64,000 bases of DNA from Flavobacteriales bacterium UBA1937 (GCA_002337005.1 DDFD01000083.1:7925-71924); one strand, 5' to 3'; counted from the first letter of the stretch, positions 1-8,856 are shown. Program-made: numbers and translations. The notes: generated by a model not told the origin, from the letters alone.

Positions 1-356
1 GTTTCTGGGCTTAAATACCAAACTTTTACCCAAACTGGTGCATCATGAATATCAATCTGAAATTTAATCCCAGTATCTTCTAAGAAGCTGTACATTTTCT
101 TAGTCCAAGTAGGGTGTAGAGTTTGGTCATGGTTTCTTGCTTGGTCATAATAACCAAATTTCCACAAAATCCCTATCCCAACTAGGTCTTGTTTTAAATT
201 ATAGGCACTTCTCATATGTGAGCCTGCCAAAAATCCTAGACCTCCACTGTATATTTTTAGTGCCTGGTCAATCGCAAATTCCATAGAAAAATAGGCAACT
301 TTTTTGCTGTAATCTTTGTTGATGCTAAAAGGCATCGTGTAGTTTTTAAAATCCAT
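1..356 (-). CDS. glgP: Alpha-glucan (glycogen/starch) phosphorylase, N-terminal part
   Basis: This is the first 118 codons of a gene running off the left edge. Translation of the minus strand from the ATG at 354-356 gives a start resembling GT35 glucan phosphorylases of the short bacterial type, with YFSMEFAIDQALKIYSGGLG and LAGSHMRSA near residues 22-50. The enzyme would release glucose-1-phosphate from cytoplasmic alpha-1,4-glucan by phosphorolysis, using pyridoxal phosphate. The cofactor-binding C-terminal half is outside the window, so activity cannot be judged. A TAnnTTTG -7 box lies just upstream (382-389). The family call is firm; substrate (glycogen or maltodextrin) is not decidable. 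Confidence 0.85.
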   Translation of the reverse strand, partial: MDFKNYTMPFSINKDYSKKVAYFSMEFAIDQALKIYSGGLGFLAGSHMRSAYNLKQDLVGIGILWKFGYYDQARNHDQTLHPTWTKKMYSFLEDTGIKFQIDIHDAPVWVKVWYLSPE

Positions 357-381
357 TTTCTCGTTTCTTTAAAATCAGGTG

Positions 382-389
382 CAAAGGTA
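382..389 (-). promoter_or_regulatory. Probable -7 box of the glucan phosphorylase gene
   Basis: On the minus strand this reads TACCTTTG, matching the Bacteroidetes -7 consensus TAnnTTTG. A TTG about 18 bp further upstream could be the -33 element. It lies 25 bp before the ATG. Confidence 0.55.
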
Positions 390-847
390 TTATATTTTTA
401 TAAAACACAAGGTTTTCGTATGTTACAAATAACAAAATGTAGCAAAAATCATATTATTAAAAAAAATCAGCACTAATTTATAAATTATATAAAATCCTAA
501 AATAAGCTTAATATCAATAATTTAAGTCAAAATAAGAACAGAGATAAGAATAACCTTATCATCACCCTCCAAAATGGCTTATCATTAAAAATCTATTTCA
601 AAACAAAAGTATTATTTATATCAAATTAATAGAGCAATAATTATTTATTAAGGCAAAAATTTTGCTCTACAGAAAAGCATTTCATGCCATTTTCACAATC
701 AATAATTCTTCTTTGTTATCTCAATTTTAATCAAAAATACAAAATTTTAGCTTTCAAAAACCAACAATCACCCCATAAAAAATGACCAAAATCATATCAA
801 AAAGTATTTTTACAAATATCTATTTTTATATTTTTACCACATAAAAT
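390..847. other. Intergenic region, no gene seen
   Basis: About 460 bp of very A+T-rich DNA between two divergent genes. I found no open frame of useful length, no clear hairpin and no repeat. It presumably holds the promoter of the downstream cupin gene, but I could not pick a convincing -7 box for that direction. Confidence 0.5.
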
Positions 848-1432
848 ATGAAATGTATGGAAACTATGACAAAGAATATCGAATACACTTTAGAAAATCT
901 CAAAAGAGACCGTGTCAGTTTTGATATTGTAGCCGAGAATTTATTTTCTTACGATTATCAAGACTACAACGAAATTTTTAAAATAGACCAAATTAACGTG
1001 CCCGAAAAAACATACAAAAGACTTCCTGTTTTTAACAATGAAAACTGCGTTGCTATTTTGATGCTTTGGGGCGTAAACAATAAAACAGCGGTACACGACC
1101 ATAAAAACTACGAAGGAAAAATAAAAGTTTTAAAAGGCGAATTAACAGAAGTCTATTACAAAGAAACCAAAGATTTTATAGAATACGAAGGAGCTGGTGT
1201 TGCCATAGAAGGATTGGTTTTTGAAGAAGAAAAAGGCGGAATACACAGCATTGTGAACAATAAAAATACACTTTCTGTGAGTTTACACATTTACAAAACT
1301 TCTGAACTTAATCTCGATGGAGTAAGAATTTTTGATGTAGAAAACAAAAAATGGGCAGTACTTACAGACAAAGCACCTTCTTGCAGCTGGAATCTCCCTG
1401 ATGAAGCTTTTGCCAAAATTATTAATCTTTAA
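848..1432 (+). CDS. Cysteine dioxygenase-like cupin protein
   Basis: A 194-residue single-domain cupin. The stretch WGVNNKTAVHDH near residues 74-85, then GELTEVYY, and later GGIHSIVN and SLHIY, follow the iron-binding His-x-His and third-His pattern of the cysteine dioxygenase type I family, which oxidises cysteine to cysteine sulfinate in the cytoplasm. Related thiol dioxygenases act on 3-mercaptopropionate or other thiols, so the exact substrate is open. The start could be this ATG or the in-frame ATGs four and nine codons later; no Shine-Dalgarno site decides it. The gene stands alone, followed by a strong hairpin terminator. Confidence 0.7.
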   Translation: MKCMETMTKNIEYTLENLKRDRVSFDIVAENLFSYDYQDYNEIFKIDQINVPEKTYKRLPVFNNENCVAILMLWGVNNKTAVHDHKNYEGKIKVLKGELTEVYYKETKDFIEYEGAGVAIEGLVFEEEKGGIHSIVNNKNTLSVSLHIYKTSELNLDGVRIFDVENKKWAVLTDKAPSCSWNLPDEAFAKIINL

Positions 1433-1470
1433 AAAAACACAATCCATATAAACCCAAATTAATGTTCTCC

Positions 1471-1503
1471 AAAAATCCACAAATCTCAAATTTGTGGATT
1501 TTT
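1471..1503 (+). terminator. Rho-independent terminator after the cupin gene
   Basis: Fourteen-base perfect arms (1471-1484 and 1490-1503) around a 5-base loop, ending in a T run and followed by TTACTTTATT. The symmetric A/T flanks would let it work from both sides. Confidence 0.75.
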
Positions 1504-1649
1504 ACTTTATTCAAATTCACAGAATGAATCAAATAAAATTTTCGGCTCACTTCACTAAAAATAATGCATCAAAAAAAATCTAACCTTTTCGTCAATTCTT
1601 TATTACATTTCAGAAACAAAGTAGAATTTAATCTAAAAAATATTTTCTG

Positions 1650-1657
1650 TAAATTTG
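1650..1657 (+). promoter_or_regulatory. -7 box of mtaB
   Basis: TAAATTTG, an exact match to the Bacteroidetes TAnnTTTG box, 13 bp before the mtaB ATG, which implies a very short 5' leader. Confidence 0.65.
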
Positions 1658-1670
1658 CAGACTCTTAATT

Positions 1671-3020
1671 ATGGAAAATTTAACTAACAAAACCGTTGCT
1701 TTTCACACGCTTGGCTGCAAACTCAACTTTGCGGAAACCTCTACTATTGCCAGACAATTAACTGGTGCTGGTTACCAAAAAGTAAGTTTTGACGATGCCG
1801 CTAATGTTTACGTTATCAATACCTGTTCTGTTACCGAAAATGCAGACAAAGAATGTAAACTTCACGTAAAACGAGCAATGAAAGCCAATCCTGATGGTTT
1901 GGTGGTGATTGTTGGTTGCTATGCTCAACTAAAACCCGAAGAAATTTCTGCGATTGAAGGTGTAGATTTGGTTTTAGGAGCTAAAGAAAAATTCAATATT
2001 TTAAGTTATCTCGAAGATTTAGAAAAAACGGAACATCACGCCGAAGTTCACTCTTGCGAAATAGAGGAAGCTGATTTTTTTATCGGAAGTTATTCTATTG
2101 GCGACAGAACCAGAGCTTTCTTGAAAGTTCAAGACGGCTGTGATTATAAATGTACCTATTGCACGATTCCTTTAGCTAGAGGAATTTCTAGAAGTGACAC
2201 CGTAGAAAACGTACTAAAAAACGCCAAAGAAATTGCCGAAAAAGACATCAAAGAAATAGTATTGACTGGTGTAAATATTGGCGATTACGGAAAAGGCGAA
2301 TTTGGCAATAAAAAACACGAACACACTTTCCTAGATTTGGTAAAAGAACTCAATAAAGTAAAAGGAATTGAAAGAATTAGAATTTCTTCTATAGAACCGA
2401 ATTTATTGAAAGACGAAACCATAGATTTGGTAGCAGAAAGCAAAAGTTTTGTGCCGCATTTCCATATTCCGTTGCAAAGTGGAAGCGATGATTTGCTCAA
2501 AAAAATGAAGCGAAGATACCTCACCAAATTATACCAAGATAGAGTTTCTAAAATTAGAGAAGTAATGCCCGATGCTGCAATTGGCGTAGATGTAATTGTA
2601 GGATTTCCTGGTGAAACCGAAGAGAAATTTTTAGAAACCTATAATTTCATCAATCAACTGCCAATTACGTATTTACACGTTTTCACGTATTCTGAAAGAG
2701 AAAATACAGAAGCGGTAGAAATGGAAGGAATTGTACCGATTGCTGAACGTAAAAAACGCAACAAAATGCTCCGCATTCTTTCTGAGAAAAAGAAAATGGC
2801 ATTTTACCAAACGCAATTAGGAAAAACCTTGCCTGTACTTTGGGAACACGAAGAAAAAGACGGAAAAATGTTTGGCTTCACCGAAAATTATGTACGCGTG
2901 CAGAAACCTTTTGACGCCAGTTCTATCAACCAAATAGAAATGGTAAAACTAGATAAAATACAAGCAGACGGAACGGTTTCTATCTCTCCTATTTTTGAGG
3001 AATTTTTGGCGAAGGTTTAA
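1671..3020 (+). CDS. mtaB: tRNA N6-threonylcarbamoyladenosine (t6A37) methylthiotransferase
   Basis: A 449-residue radical-SAM enzyme that adds a methylthio group to t6A at position 37 of tRNAs, giving ms2t6A. The N-terminal UPF0004 domain carries three Cys for one iron-sulfur cluster (TLGCKLN at Cys16, INTCSV, VGCYA). The radical-SAM motif is Cys157-x3-Cys161-x2-Cys164 in DGCDYKCTYC. The C-terminal ~60 residues fit a TRAM RNA-binding domain. The TLGCKLN start distinguishes MtaB from MiaB and RimO. Length is normal for the family. It is monocistronic, with its own -7 box. Confidence 0.93.
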   Translation: MENLTNKTVAFHTLGCKLNFAETSTIARQLTGAGYQKVSFDDAANVYVINTCSVTENADKECKLHVKRAMKANPDGLVVIVGCYAQLKPEEISAIEGVDLVLGAKEKFNILSYLEDLEKTEHHAEVHSCEIEEADFFIGSYSIGDRTRAFLKVQDGCDYKCTYCTIPLARGISRSDTVENVLKNAKEIAEKDIKEIVLTGVNIGDYGKGEFGNKKHEHTFLDLVKELNKVKGIERIRISSIEPNLLKDETIDLVAESKSFVPHFHIPLQSGSDDLLKKMKRRYLTKLYQDRVSKIREVMPDAAIGVDVIVGFPGETEEKFLETYNFINQLPITYLHVFTYSERENTEAVEMEGIVPIAERKKRNKMLRILSEKKKMAFYQTQLGKTLPVLWEHEEKDGKMFGFTENYVRVQKPFDASSINQIEMVKLDKIQADGTVSISPIFEEFLAKV

Positions 3021-3236
3021 GAGCAAGACGCTTTTGTTTCTTTAGACTTTCGGTCCAGCTTTCGCAACTCGCTTTTTTAAATTTTCCCCATCGCTCAAAC
3101 CCTTTCTGCGTTTGAAACGCAAAAAGGGTATCCATCAAAAATTTAAAAAGAGCTCAAACAATTGCTCAATCTGGGCTAGACTTTACTTACCCGTTTTCTT
3201 ATAATTACTTTTCTTTTCAAAGCTTTATTACCTTCA

Positions 3237-3308
3237 TTTTGTCATTCCGCAGGAATCTAGATTCCAATTTTGCACAATTCTTTGTAGAGATTCTTTCAGA
3301 ATGACAAA
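3237..3308. repeat. REP-like imperfect inverted repeat
   Basis: Arms at 3238-3258 and 3288-3308 match in 18 of 21 positions when one is reverse-complemented (TTTGTCATTC-type ends). Such GTCATTC/GAATGAC palindromes are common scattered intergenic elements in bacteria, where they can act as terminators or mRNA stabilisers. Confidence 0.6.
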
Positions 3309-3347
3309 CGTTGTGGTTAATGATAAAGTAATGTTCTTGGAACAATT

Positions 3348-3390
3348 CCCCTCTTTTAGAGGGGTGTCAAAATCTATGATTTTGACGGGG
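3348..3390. repeat. Compact double-hairpin intergenic element
   Basis: CCCCTCTTTTAGAGGGG (3348-3364) is followed at once by a second dyad, TCAAAATCTATGATTTTGA, and a GGGG tail. No T run follows, so it is a structured repeat rather than a clear terminator. Confidence 0.5.
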
Positions 3391-3419
3391 TGTTTAGAAA
3401 TATTTTGATGATTTTTAGC

Positions 3420-3468
3420 ATTTTATGTTTTTCCGTAATGTAGTGTGGAGTTTATTTTTTAAATTAGT
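3420..3468 (+). repeat. 49-bp direct repeat, copy 1
   Basis: Identical over 49 bp to 4538-4586. It lies 72 bp upstream of the gene at 3541. The copies bracket one gene and also sit upstream of two unrelated consecutive genes. Confidence 0.9.
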
Positions 3469-3540
3469 GGGACATTAATCATTTAAAAATGAGACTCTTT
3501 TTATTGAAAAATCACTCACTTAAAACATTAAAAAACATCC

Positions 3541-4512
3541 ATGAAACGAATTTATACATTTACCATCATTTTAATTTGTTTTTTATTTTCTTTTGCTCAA
3601 GAAACCGAAAAAATTAAAATCCCTAAAGGTGTGGTTTATAATTATATAGAAAATAGCACCAACGAAAAAGCAAAAAAATTAATTCAAGAAGGATTGCTTA
3701 AAAATGATTATTCTTTATTAGGGAAAAATTTAATGATTGGCCCTACTCTTTGGAAACGTTTTGAAGGCAAAGAAAATTTAAAAAAAATCCCTGGGAAAGT
3801 AGAATTTCATATAGACGATTTGCAAGTTGACGGAAAAATGGCTCAAAATCTGGATGATTCCAAAAAAATATGGGAAGAATTAAAAAAAGAGATTTCAGGA
3901 GATTTTAAAGTAAGAAAAGCAAATGAAGCTGAACTCAATTATTATTGGGCTACCATTTCATTTGATATAGAAGAGCCACTTTTTATTGTAGAAACCCAAG
4001 AACATATTTTTATCTTGAATTTTTTAAAAAAAGATTTAAAATTATTTTGGATCGATGAATTTCCACAAAGAAAAATCATCAACAATCCCATAGATAAAAC
4101 AACTTATGAAACCAAAGAAGGTTTTAAAACCTATGAAAACGGAAAAGAAGTTTATGTAACAGATAAAGGACAAAAAGAAACTAAATTAGAAAAAGTAGTT
4201 TTTTTATCTAGTGATGACGACCTTAAGAAAAACACTTCTGTAGAAGAAATTTCAAAAATTATTGATAAAACAAATGCCATCTTTAATGAACTTTTTAAAA
4301 ATTCTAAAAAAGAAGGAAAAATAATGATTCAATTTGAATTGGGAAAGGATAGAAACAACATACAGTTTGCCGTAAAAAATGATTTGGATTTAGAAATAAT
4401 GAAAGAATTTGAAAAACGAGTAAACGAAGAAAAATACCCTAATTCTAAAAAAGATAAAATAAAATTTATGATTATTTATAAGGTAAATTCTTATGATGAC
4501 AGTGAATTATAA
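3541..4512 (+). CDS. Secreted protein of unknown function
   Basis: 323 residues, unrecognised. The first ~20 residues are a typical signal peptide (MKRIYTFTIILICFLFSFAQ, cleavage likely before Gln). No Cys follows, so it is not a lipoprotein; it should be periplasmic or secreted. The rest is Lys/Glu-rich, with charged helices near residues 235-260 and 275-310, and no motif I know. It lies between the two 49-bp repeats and 117 bp before the next gene, so it looks like a separable cassette. Codon use is A+T-rich like the two genes that follow. Confidence 0.7.
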   Translation: MKRIYTFTIILICFLFSFAQETEKIKIPKGVVYNYIENSTNEKAKKLIQEGLLKNDYSLLGKNLMIGPTLWKRFEGKENLKKIPGKVEFHIDDLQVDGKMAQNLDDSKKIWEELKKEISGDFKVRKANEAELNYYWATISFDIEEPLFIVETQEHIFILNFLKKDLKLFWIDEFPQRKIINNPIDKTTYETKEGFKTYENGKEVYVTDKGQKETKLEKVVFLSSDDDLKKNTSVEEISKIIDKTNAIFNELFKNSKKEGKIMIQFELGKDRNNIQFAVKNDLDLEIMKEFEKRVNEEKYPNSKKDKIKFMIIYKVNSYDDSEL

Positions 4513-4537
4513 ATCTGCTAAATTAATAATTACCTGT

Positions 4538-4586
4538 ATTTTATGTTTTTCCGTAATGTAGTGTGGAGTTTATTTTTTAAATTAGT
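4538..4586 (+). repeat. 49-bp direct repeat, copy 2
   Basis: Second perfect copy of 3420-3468, 42 bp upstream of the gene at 4629. The 1118-bp distance between copies equals one gene plus flanks, as expected for a duplicated or inserted unit, or for a copied promoter/leader. Confidence 0.9.
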
Positions 4587-4628
4587 AAGTTATTAAAAAC
4601 GAATATAAAAATTTCAAATAAAAGTATT

Positions 4629-5144
4629 ATGTCTAAATCAAAAAATTCATACTATTATAATGAGGGAACTTATACTAATTTTGCGTTTGTATTTAGTTGT
4701 CCTGGGCAAAATGAAGAAAAACAAGGAAAACCTATTTCTGGCAATACTGGAAAAAATTTAGAAGAAGTTCTTAAATATCTAGAAATAGATTTTAACTGTC
4801 GATATGATTTTAGAATATCTAATGCTTCTAAAATTATAAATTACAAAGAAAAAAATAATAGAAGTGAAAGTACTTTAAACGAAATTTTAACTCTGGAAAA
4901 CATTGTTCGATTAAAGAATGAGCTTGAAAATATATCTGATTATATTATTTTTTTTGGTGAAAAAGCGCAATCAATATCAATTTATTTGACTGACTTGAAA
5001 GCAAAATTTATTTATGCACCTCATTTAAGTTTTCAATCTATTAATCAGCTTAAAATAGATTTCATTTCAGATAAAAACAATGAAAAAACGAATACAGAAA
5101 ATAGATTAAAACATATTTCTTCTTATATAAAAAAACAAATGTGA
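4629..5144 (+). CDS. Uracil-DNA-glycosylase-superfamily protein
   Basis: A 171-residue protein. Near residues 24-43 it has CPGQNEEKQGKPISGNTGKNL, the shape of the family 4/5 uracil-DNA glycosylase motif 1 (PG-x-x-E-D-x-x-G-x-P-F-x-G-x-x-G-x-x-L). A hydrophobic strand with a following FFGEKAQ and a late PHLSFQS could be the second conserved loop (HPS in active enzymes), here changed to PHLSF. Family 4 iron-sulfur Cys residues are not all present. Known members excise uracil from DNA; whether this one is catalytic is doubtful. It has no signal peptide. The next gene starts 1 bp after its stop. Confidence 0.55.
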   Translation: MSKSKNSYYYNEGTYTNFAFVFSCPGQNEEKQGKPISGNTGKNLEEVLKYLEIDFNCRYDFRISNASKIINYKEKNNRSESTLNEILTLENIVRLKNELENISDYIIFFGEKAQSISIYLTDLKAKFIYAPHLSFQSINQLKIDFISDKNNEKTNTENRLKHISSYIKKQM

Positions 5145-5145
5145 A

Positions 5146-5364
5146 ATGAAGGATTTAATAGTAACAATTAATGGAAAATACAAAACAGGTGGTACTTTAA
5201 ATACTAGAATTGAAATATCGGTTAAAAATGACTTCAACTTGGTTGGTGACTCTAAAAAAATTGCTCTTGAATTAGAAACTTTTATAAACAAAGAATATTC
5301 TAAAAAAATTGAGGAATTAAGATTGAAAGATTTTTATGTTTCCCATTGGGATTTAAAAAGGTAA
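5146..5364 (+). CDS. Small protein of unknown function
   Basis: 72 residues, MKDLIVTING at the start, acidic/basic mixed, no membrane segment, not recognised. Its ATG lies one base after the stop of the uracil-glycosylase-like gene (TGA-A-ATG), so the pair is almost certainly translated together and may work together. Composition is as A+T-rich as its partner. Confidence 0.6.
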   Translation: MKDLIVTINGKYKTGGTLNTRIEISVKNDFNLVGDSKKIALELETFINKEYSKKIEELRLKDFYVSHWDLKR

Positions 5365-5416
5365 AGCATAATTTAACCTTCCCCAAAAAATTCCATCAAA
5401 CAACTAAAACCAGCTT

Positions 5417-6490
5417 ATGAAAATTTTGAGAATTTTACCTTTTTTAGTATTCCTCCCGTTTTTTAGTTGTAGCAGTAGTGATAATGAACCAACGCCAACT
5501 CCCGCAGAAACTATGTATTTCCCTAATAATACAGACAATAATTGGGAAACAAAATCTATCGCCAGTCTCGGTTGGAACCAAAGTGCAGTACAACCGCTTA
5601 AAGATTTCTTAGCAGAAAAACATTCAAAATCTTTTATGATTCTCGTAAACGGTAGAATTGTAATTGAAGAATATTTCAATGGACATAATGCTACTGCAAC
5701 TTGGCAATGGAACAGCGCCGGAAAAACACTGGTTTCTACCACCACAGGAATTGCGCAACAAGAAGGTTTGCTCAATATCAATAATAAAGTTTCTCAATAT
5801 TTAGGAAACGGCTGGTCTAGTGAACCCTTAGAAAAAGAAAACCTCATCACCAATAGAAATTTACTCACGATGACTTCTGGTCTTAACGATGAGAGCAACC
5901 TCGTGATAAAACCCAATCTTACATATTTGGCAGATGCAGGAACAAGGTGGTCTTACAGCAATGTTTTTCAGCTTTTGATGAATGTGGTTAGCAAAGCGAG
6001 CAATCAGGATTTTGAAACGTATTTTAACGCCAAACTGAAAAATAAAATTGGGATGGATGGTTTCTGGAATTACGGAACTATTTTTACCATTTATCACAGC
6101 AATACCAGAAGTATGGCGAGATTTGGATTGCTTCTCCTCAACAAAGGAAAATGGAAAACCGAACAAATCATCAACGAAAATTATGTAAACGAAACTACCA
6201 ATTCTTCGCAAGAAATTAATCCTTCTTACGGATATCTTTGTTGGCTCAACGGAAAATCTAAATATATGGTTCCAGGTTCACAAACGGTTTATCCAACTGC
6301 GCTGGTTCCTAATGCACCAAATGATATGTTTTCGGCAATGGGAGCAGAAGATCAGAGAATTTATGTAATCCCGAGTAAAAATATGGTGGTTGTAAGAATG
6401 GGCGATGCTTCGGATCCTCAAAATCCTAATTTTGCGCTTTCTGGTTTTGATGCAGCACTTTGGGATAAAATTAATGCATTGATGAAGTAA
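5417..6490 (+). CDS. Serine hydrolase lipoprotein (beta-lactamase/DD-peptidase fold)
   Basis: 357 residues. The start is a lipoprotein signal: hydrophobic core then FFSCSSSDNEP, with Cys18 as lipidation site. The catalytic Ser-x-x-Lys tetrad is SAGK (about residues 99-102) and the second motif is YSN (in RWSYSNVF), as in class C beta-lactamase-like esterases and D-aminopeptidases. NTDNNWETKS precedes the domain. Family members are mostly esterases or peptidases of unknown substrate, and resistance to antibiotics should not be assumed. The gene appears monocistronic. Confidence 0.85.
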   Translation: MKILRILPFLVFLPFFSCSSSDNEPTPTPAETMYFPNNTDNNWETKSIASLGWNQSAVQPLKDFLAEKHSKSFMILVNGRIVIEEYFNGHNATATWQWNSAGKTLVSTTTGIAQQEGLLNINNKVSQYLGNGWSSEPLEKENLITNRNLLTMTSGLNDESNLVIKPNLTYLADAGTRWSYSNVFQLLMNVVSKASNQDFETYFNAKLKNKIGMDGFWNYGTIFTIYHSNTRSMARFGLLLLNKGKWKTEQIINENYVNETTNSSQEINPSYGYLCWLNGKSKYMVPGSQTVYPTALVPNAPNDMFSAMGAEDQRIYVIPSKNMVVVRMGDASDPQNPNFALSGFDAALWDKINALMK

Positions 6491-6606
6491 ATTTAAAGTA
6501 CAAAGTTAGAAGTTAGAGGTTAGAAGTTACATTTATACTTCGTACTTTTCACTTTGTACTTTTCACTTTTCACTTTGTACATCGTACTTTTTACTTTTTA
6601 CTTTCA
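6491..6606. repeat. Low-complexity tract of CTTTGTACTTTT-type units
   Basis: The 115-bp gap between two convergent genes is made of repeated TTAGAAGTTAGAGG-like and ACTTTTCACTTTGTAC-like units. It is simple-sequence DNA without coding potential. Confidence 0.7.
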
Positions 6607-7275
6607 TCAATGTTCAAACCAAATATCCTCATATTTCACCCCTGCTTCAATTGGGATTTTCAGCCAATTTTCTTCAGGAACAACTGGGCAATTGTAATCT
6701 GTAGCATTGTAAGCACAATACGGATGATAAGCTTTGTTGAAATCTATTACGATTTCGTCATTTTTAGGAATTCTTAAATCTAGATATCTTCCGCCGCCGT
6801 AGGTTTCTGTTCCACTGGTAGCATCTTTGAAAGGCAAGAAAAGGTAATCTTTGTATTCAGGACTTTCGATTAGAGAAAGACTTTGAAAAACGGTAAGAAC
6901 TTGTTCTGCATCATTAATTTTAAAATAAAGTTTCCCAAATTCTTGGTATTTTTTGGTTTTACCAGACGAAGTTGGGAGTTCAAATGGTGTCGCATTTTCA
7001 GTTTTCACCAATTTTGCTTTTACATAATAATCTAAATTAATGGGAAAAAACGGATGTGCTTTAAACTTCTTAAAATTATCACCACGCAAAGGAGATTCTT
7101 TTTCGTTTTTATATTCTTCGTTCAGTTCTTTTTGGAATTTTTTAATTTCTAAAATTTCTTTTAGATTTTGAGGTTGCACTTCTGCAGGAAACTGTTTTTT
7201 CTCTGGTTCTTTTTTTAAATCCTGAGCAGAAAAAAAAGCAGAAAAGCCGATAAATATGAGGATTATTTTTTTCAT
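6607..7275 (-). CDS. DUF1684 family secreted protein
   Basis: 222 residues with a signal peptide (MKKIILIFIGFSAFFSAQ). The C-terminal half has the family's signature: PFKDATSGTETYGGGRYLDL, then IDFNKAYHPYCAYN and CPVVPEENWLKIPIEAG. DUF1684 proteins are widespread in Bacteroidetes and of unknown function. It lies 1 bp after the stop of the upstream gene (7277-7666), so the two form one operon. Confidence 0.85.
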   Translation of the reverse strand: MKKIILIFIGFSAFFSAQDLKKEPEKKQFPAEVQPQNLKEILEIKKFQKELNEEYKNEKESPLRGDNFKKFKAHPFFPINLDYYVKAKLVKTENATPFELPTSSGKTKKYQEFGKLYFKINDAEQVLTVFQSLSLIESPEYKDYLFLPFKDATSGTETYGGGRYLDLRIPKNDEIVIDFNKAYHPYCAYNATDYNCPVVPEENWLKIPIEAGVKYEDIWFEH

Positions 7276-7276
7276 T

Positions 7277-7666
7277 TTAAGTCAATTTTAATGTATAGAC
7301 ATCTGTTTCGTTTCGTTCGATATCAGTATATAAAAAACCACTCCCCTGTATTACTTCTTCTACAAAATCAAAAACTTTACATTCTTTGGGCAACGCCGAA
7401 AAAATAAGCGTAAAACAATATTCTTTCACGGGCGGAACCTCTGTCCAATAAGGAAAAACCGCTATATTTTCCCAAAAAATAAGTTTACTGCTGCACCCTG
7501 TAAATTTATCTACCAAAAAAGTAGAAGGCCAAATTCTAACCAAATTGCCTACCATATAATTATTTTGAAAACAACAGTGTACAATCACTTGTTTTTCTTC
7601 CTCAAATTGTTCTTGGATTTGTGCTAAAATCTCTGGGGCTATTATAGGCTTGGATATTGTAGGCAT
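7277..7666 (-). CDS. Conserved-looking cytoplasmic protein, unknown function
   Basis: 129 residues, no signal peptide and no membrane segment. The middle reads as a beta-rich domain (VIVHCCFQNNYMVGNLVRIW, then TFLVDKFTGCSSKLIFWENI). I do not recognise the family. It is the first gene of a two-gene operon with the DUF1684 protein. Confidence 0.6.
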   Translation of the reverse strand: MPTISKPIIAPEILAQIQEQFEEEKQVIVHCCFQNNYMVGNLVRIWPSTFLVDKFTGCSSKLIFWENIAVFPYWTEVPPVKEYCFTLIFSALPKECKVFDFVEEVIQGSGFLYTDIERNETDVYTLKLT

Positions 7667-7771
7667 AGATTTTTAGTTTCTATTTTTTGAACGCTTGAAG
7701 TTAAAAAAAATTAGAACACGTTTTTCAAAAAAAATACATTTTTTTAACTCATTTTATATTTTATGAAACAA

Positions 7772-7802
7772 AAATTGCGTACAAGATTTTTGCACGCAAT
7801 TT
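7772..7802 (-). terminator. Terminator of gpsA
   Basis: Arms AAATTGCGT (7772-7780) and ACGCAATTT (7794-7802). On the minus strand the hairpin is followed by a T-rich run, 20 bp after the gpsA stop. Confidence 0.7.
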
Positions 7803-7821
7803 CAATTTATATATTTTAAGT

Positions 7822-8832
7822 TTAATTAAGTTTAGCAGTCAATTTCTCAAATTGTTTTTCTGCATCTTTGCCTTCATACAAGACACTGAAAATAGCATTA
7901 ATGATAGGCGTTTTCAGTTTCTTTTCATAAGCTATTTCATAAATTCCGCGGGTCGCATAGTAACCTTCAGCAACCATACTCATAGACTGTACTGCAGATT
8001 TTACGGTATAACCTTTACCAATAAGGTTTCCTAAGCTTCTATTTCTAGAAAAAAGTGAATATGCAGTTACCAGTAAATCTCCCAGATAAGAACTTTCATT
8101 TACATCTCTGGTTTCAGGATAGACAGCATCTAAAAACAATTCCATTTCTCTAATGGCATTGCTCACAAAAACAGCTTGAAAATTATCTCCGTAACCAAGA
8201 CCACTGGCAATTCCTGCACCTATGGCATAGATATTTTTTAGGATAGCACTATATTCGTTACCAAGAATATCACAAGAGCATTTTACTCTGATATAATCCG
8301 AACAAAAAAGTTGTTTTAATTTTTCTATATTTTCTTTTTCGGCGGTTGCAATGGTAAGGTAAGAAAGTCTTTCCATTGCTACTTCTTCTGCATGACAAGG
8401 CCCTGCAATTACGGCTTGGCTTCTAAAACCTATTTTAAAAACATCTCTTAAATAGTGTGCTACTACATCATTGTGTTTCGGAACAATACCTTTGATGGCA
8501 GAAACAAATAATTTTCCTTCGTAGTTGCAAGTCATTTTTTCTATAGTTTCCGAAAGATAAATAGAAGGTGTAGCCAATACTACAACATCACAGGCAGAAA
8601 CCAACTCATTAATATCAGTAGTAAGTACAAGTCTTTTAATATCAAAACTTACAGAAGTGAGATAATTAGGATTATGCCCTCGCAATTCTAAAGCTCCTTT
8701 TACAAACTCATTTCTCACACACCAATGTACTTTTTTGGAGTTTTCTAGGAGCATTTTTACAATGGCAGTACCGAAACTTCCGCTACCAACTACTCCCACA
8801 ATTGGTGAAGATTTGTCTTTATTTTTTGACAT
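7822..8832 (-). CDS. gpsA: NAD(P)+ glycerol-3-phosphate dehydrogenase
   Basis: 336 residues from the ATG at 8830-8832 (MSKNKDKSSP); a longer frame to 8883 exists but adds 17 residues unlike the family and crosses the promoter. It reduces dihydroxyacetone phosphate to sn-glycerol-3-phosphate for phospholipid synthesis. The N-terminal Rossmann motif is VGVVGSGSFGTAIVKML; SAIKGI and the substrate-site Lys region SAILKNIYAIGAGIASGLGYGDN are present. Normal length, monocistronic, own terminator. Confidence 0.93.
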   Translation of the reverse strand: MSKNKDKSSPIVGVVGSGSFGTAIVKMLLENSKKVHWCVRNEFVKGALELRGHNPNYLTSVSFDIKRLVLTTDINELVSACDVVVLATPSIYLSETIEKMTCNYEGKLFVSAIKGIVPKHNDVVAHYLRDVFKIGFRSQAVIAGPCHAEEVAMERLSYLTIATAEKENIEKLKQLFCSDYIRVKCSCDILGNEYSAILKNIYAIGAGIASGLGYGDNFQAVFVSNAIREMELFLDAVYPETRDVNESSYLGDLLVTAYSLFSRNRSLGNLIGKGYTVKSAVQSMSMVAEGYYATRGIYEIAYEKKLKTPIINAIFSVLYEGKDAEKQFEKLTAKLN

Positions 8833-8856
8833 TTTTTTAATTTTTACTGCAAAAAA

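Larger units (their letters stand above)
3021..3540. other. Intergenic region with dispersed repeats
   Basis: 520 bp without a gene. It contains an imperfect long inverted repeat (3237-3308), a pair of small hairpins in a GGGG-rich unit (3348-3390) and the first copy of a 49-bp direct repeat (3420-3468). The region 3025-3155 is less A+T-rich than its surroundings and looks like another dispersed intergenic element, but I see no coding frame in it. Confidence 0.6.

Noticed and set aside
5417..6490. A beta-lactamase resistance gene
   Set aside because: SxxK and YSN motifs show only the fold; the lipoprotein is closer to esterase/peptidase-type members and nothing supports antibiotic hydrolysis.
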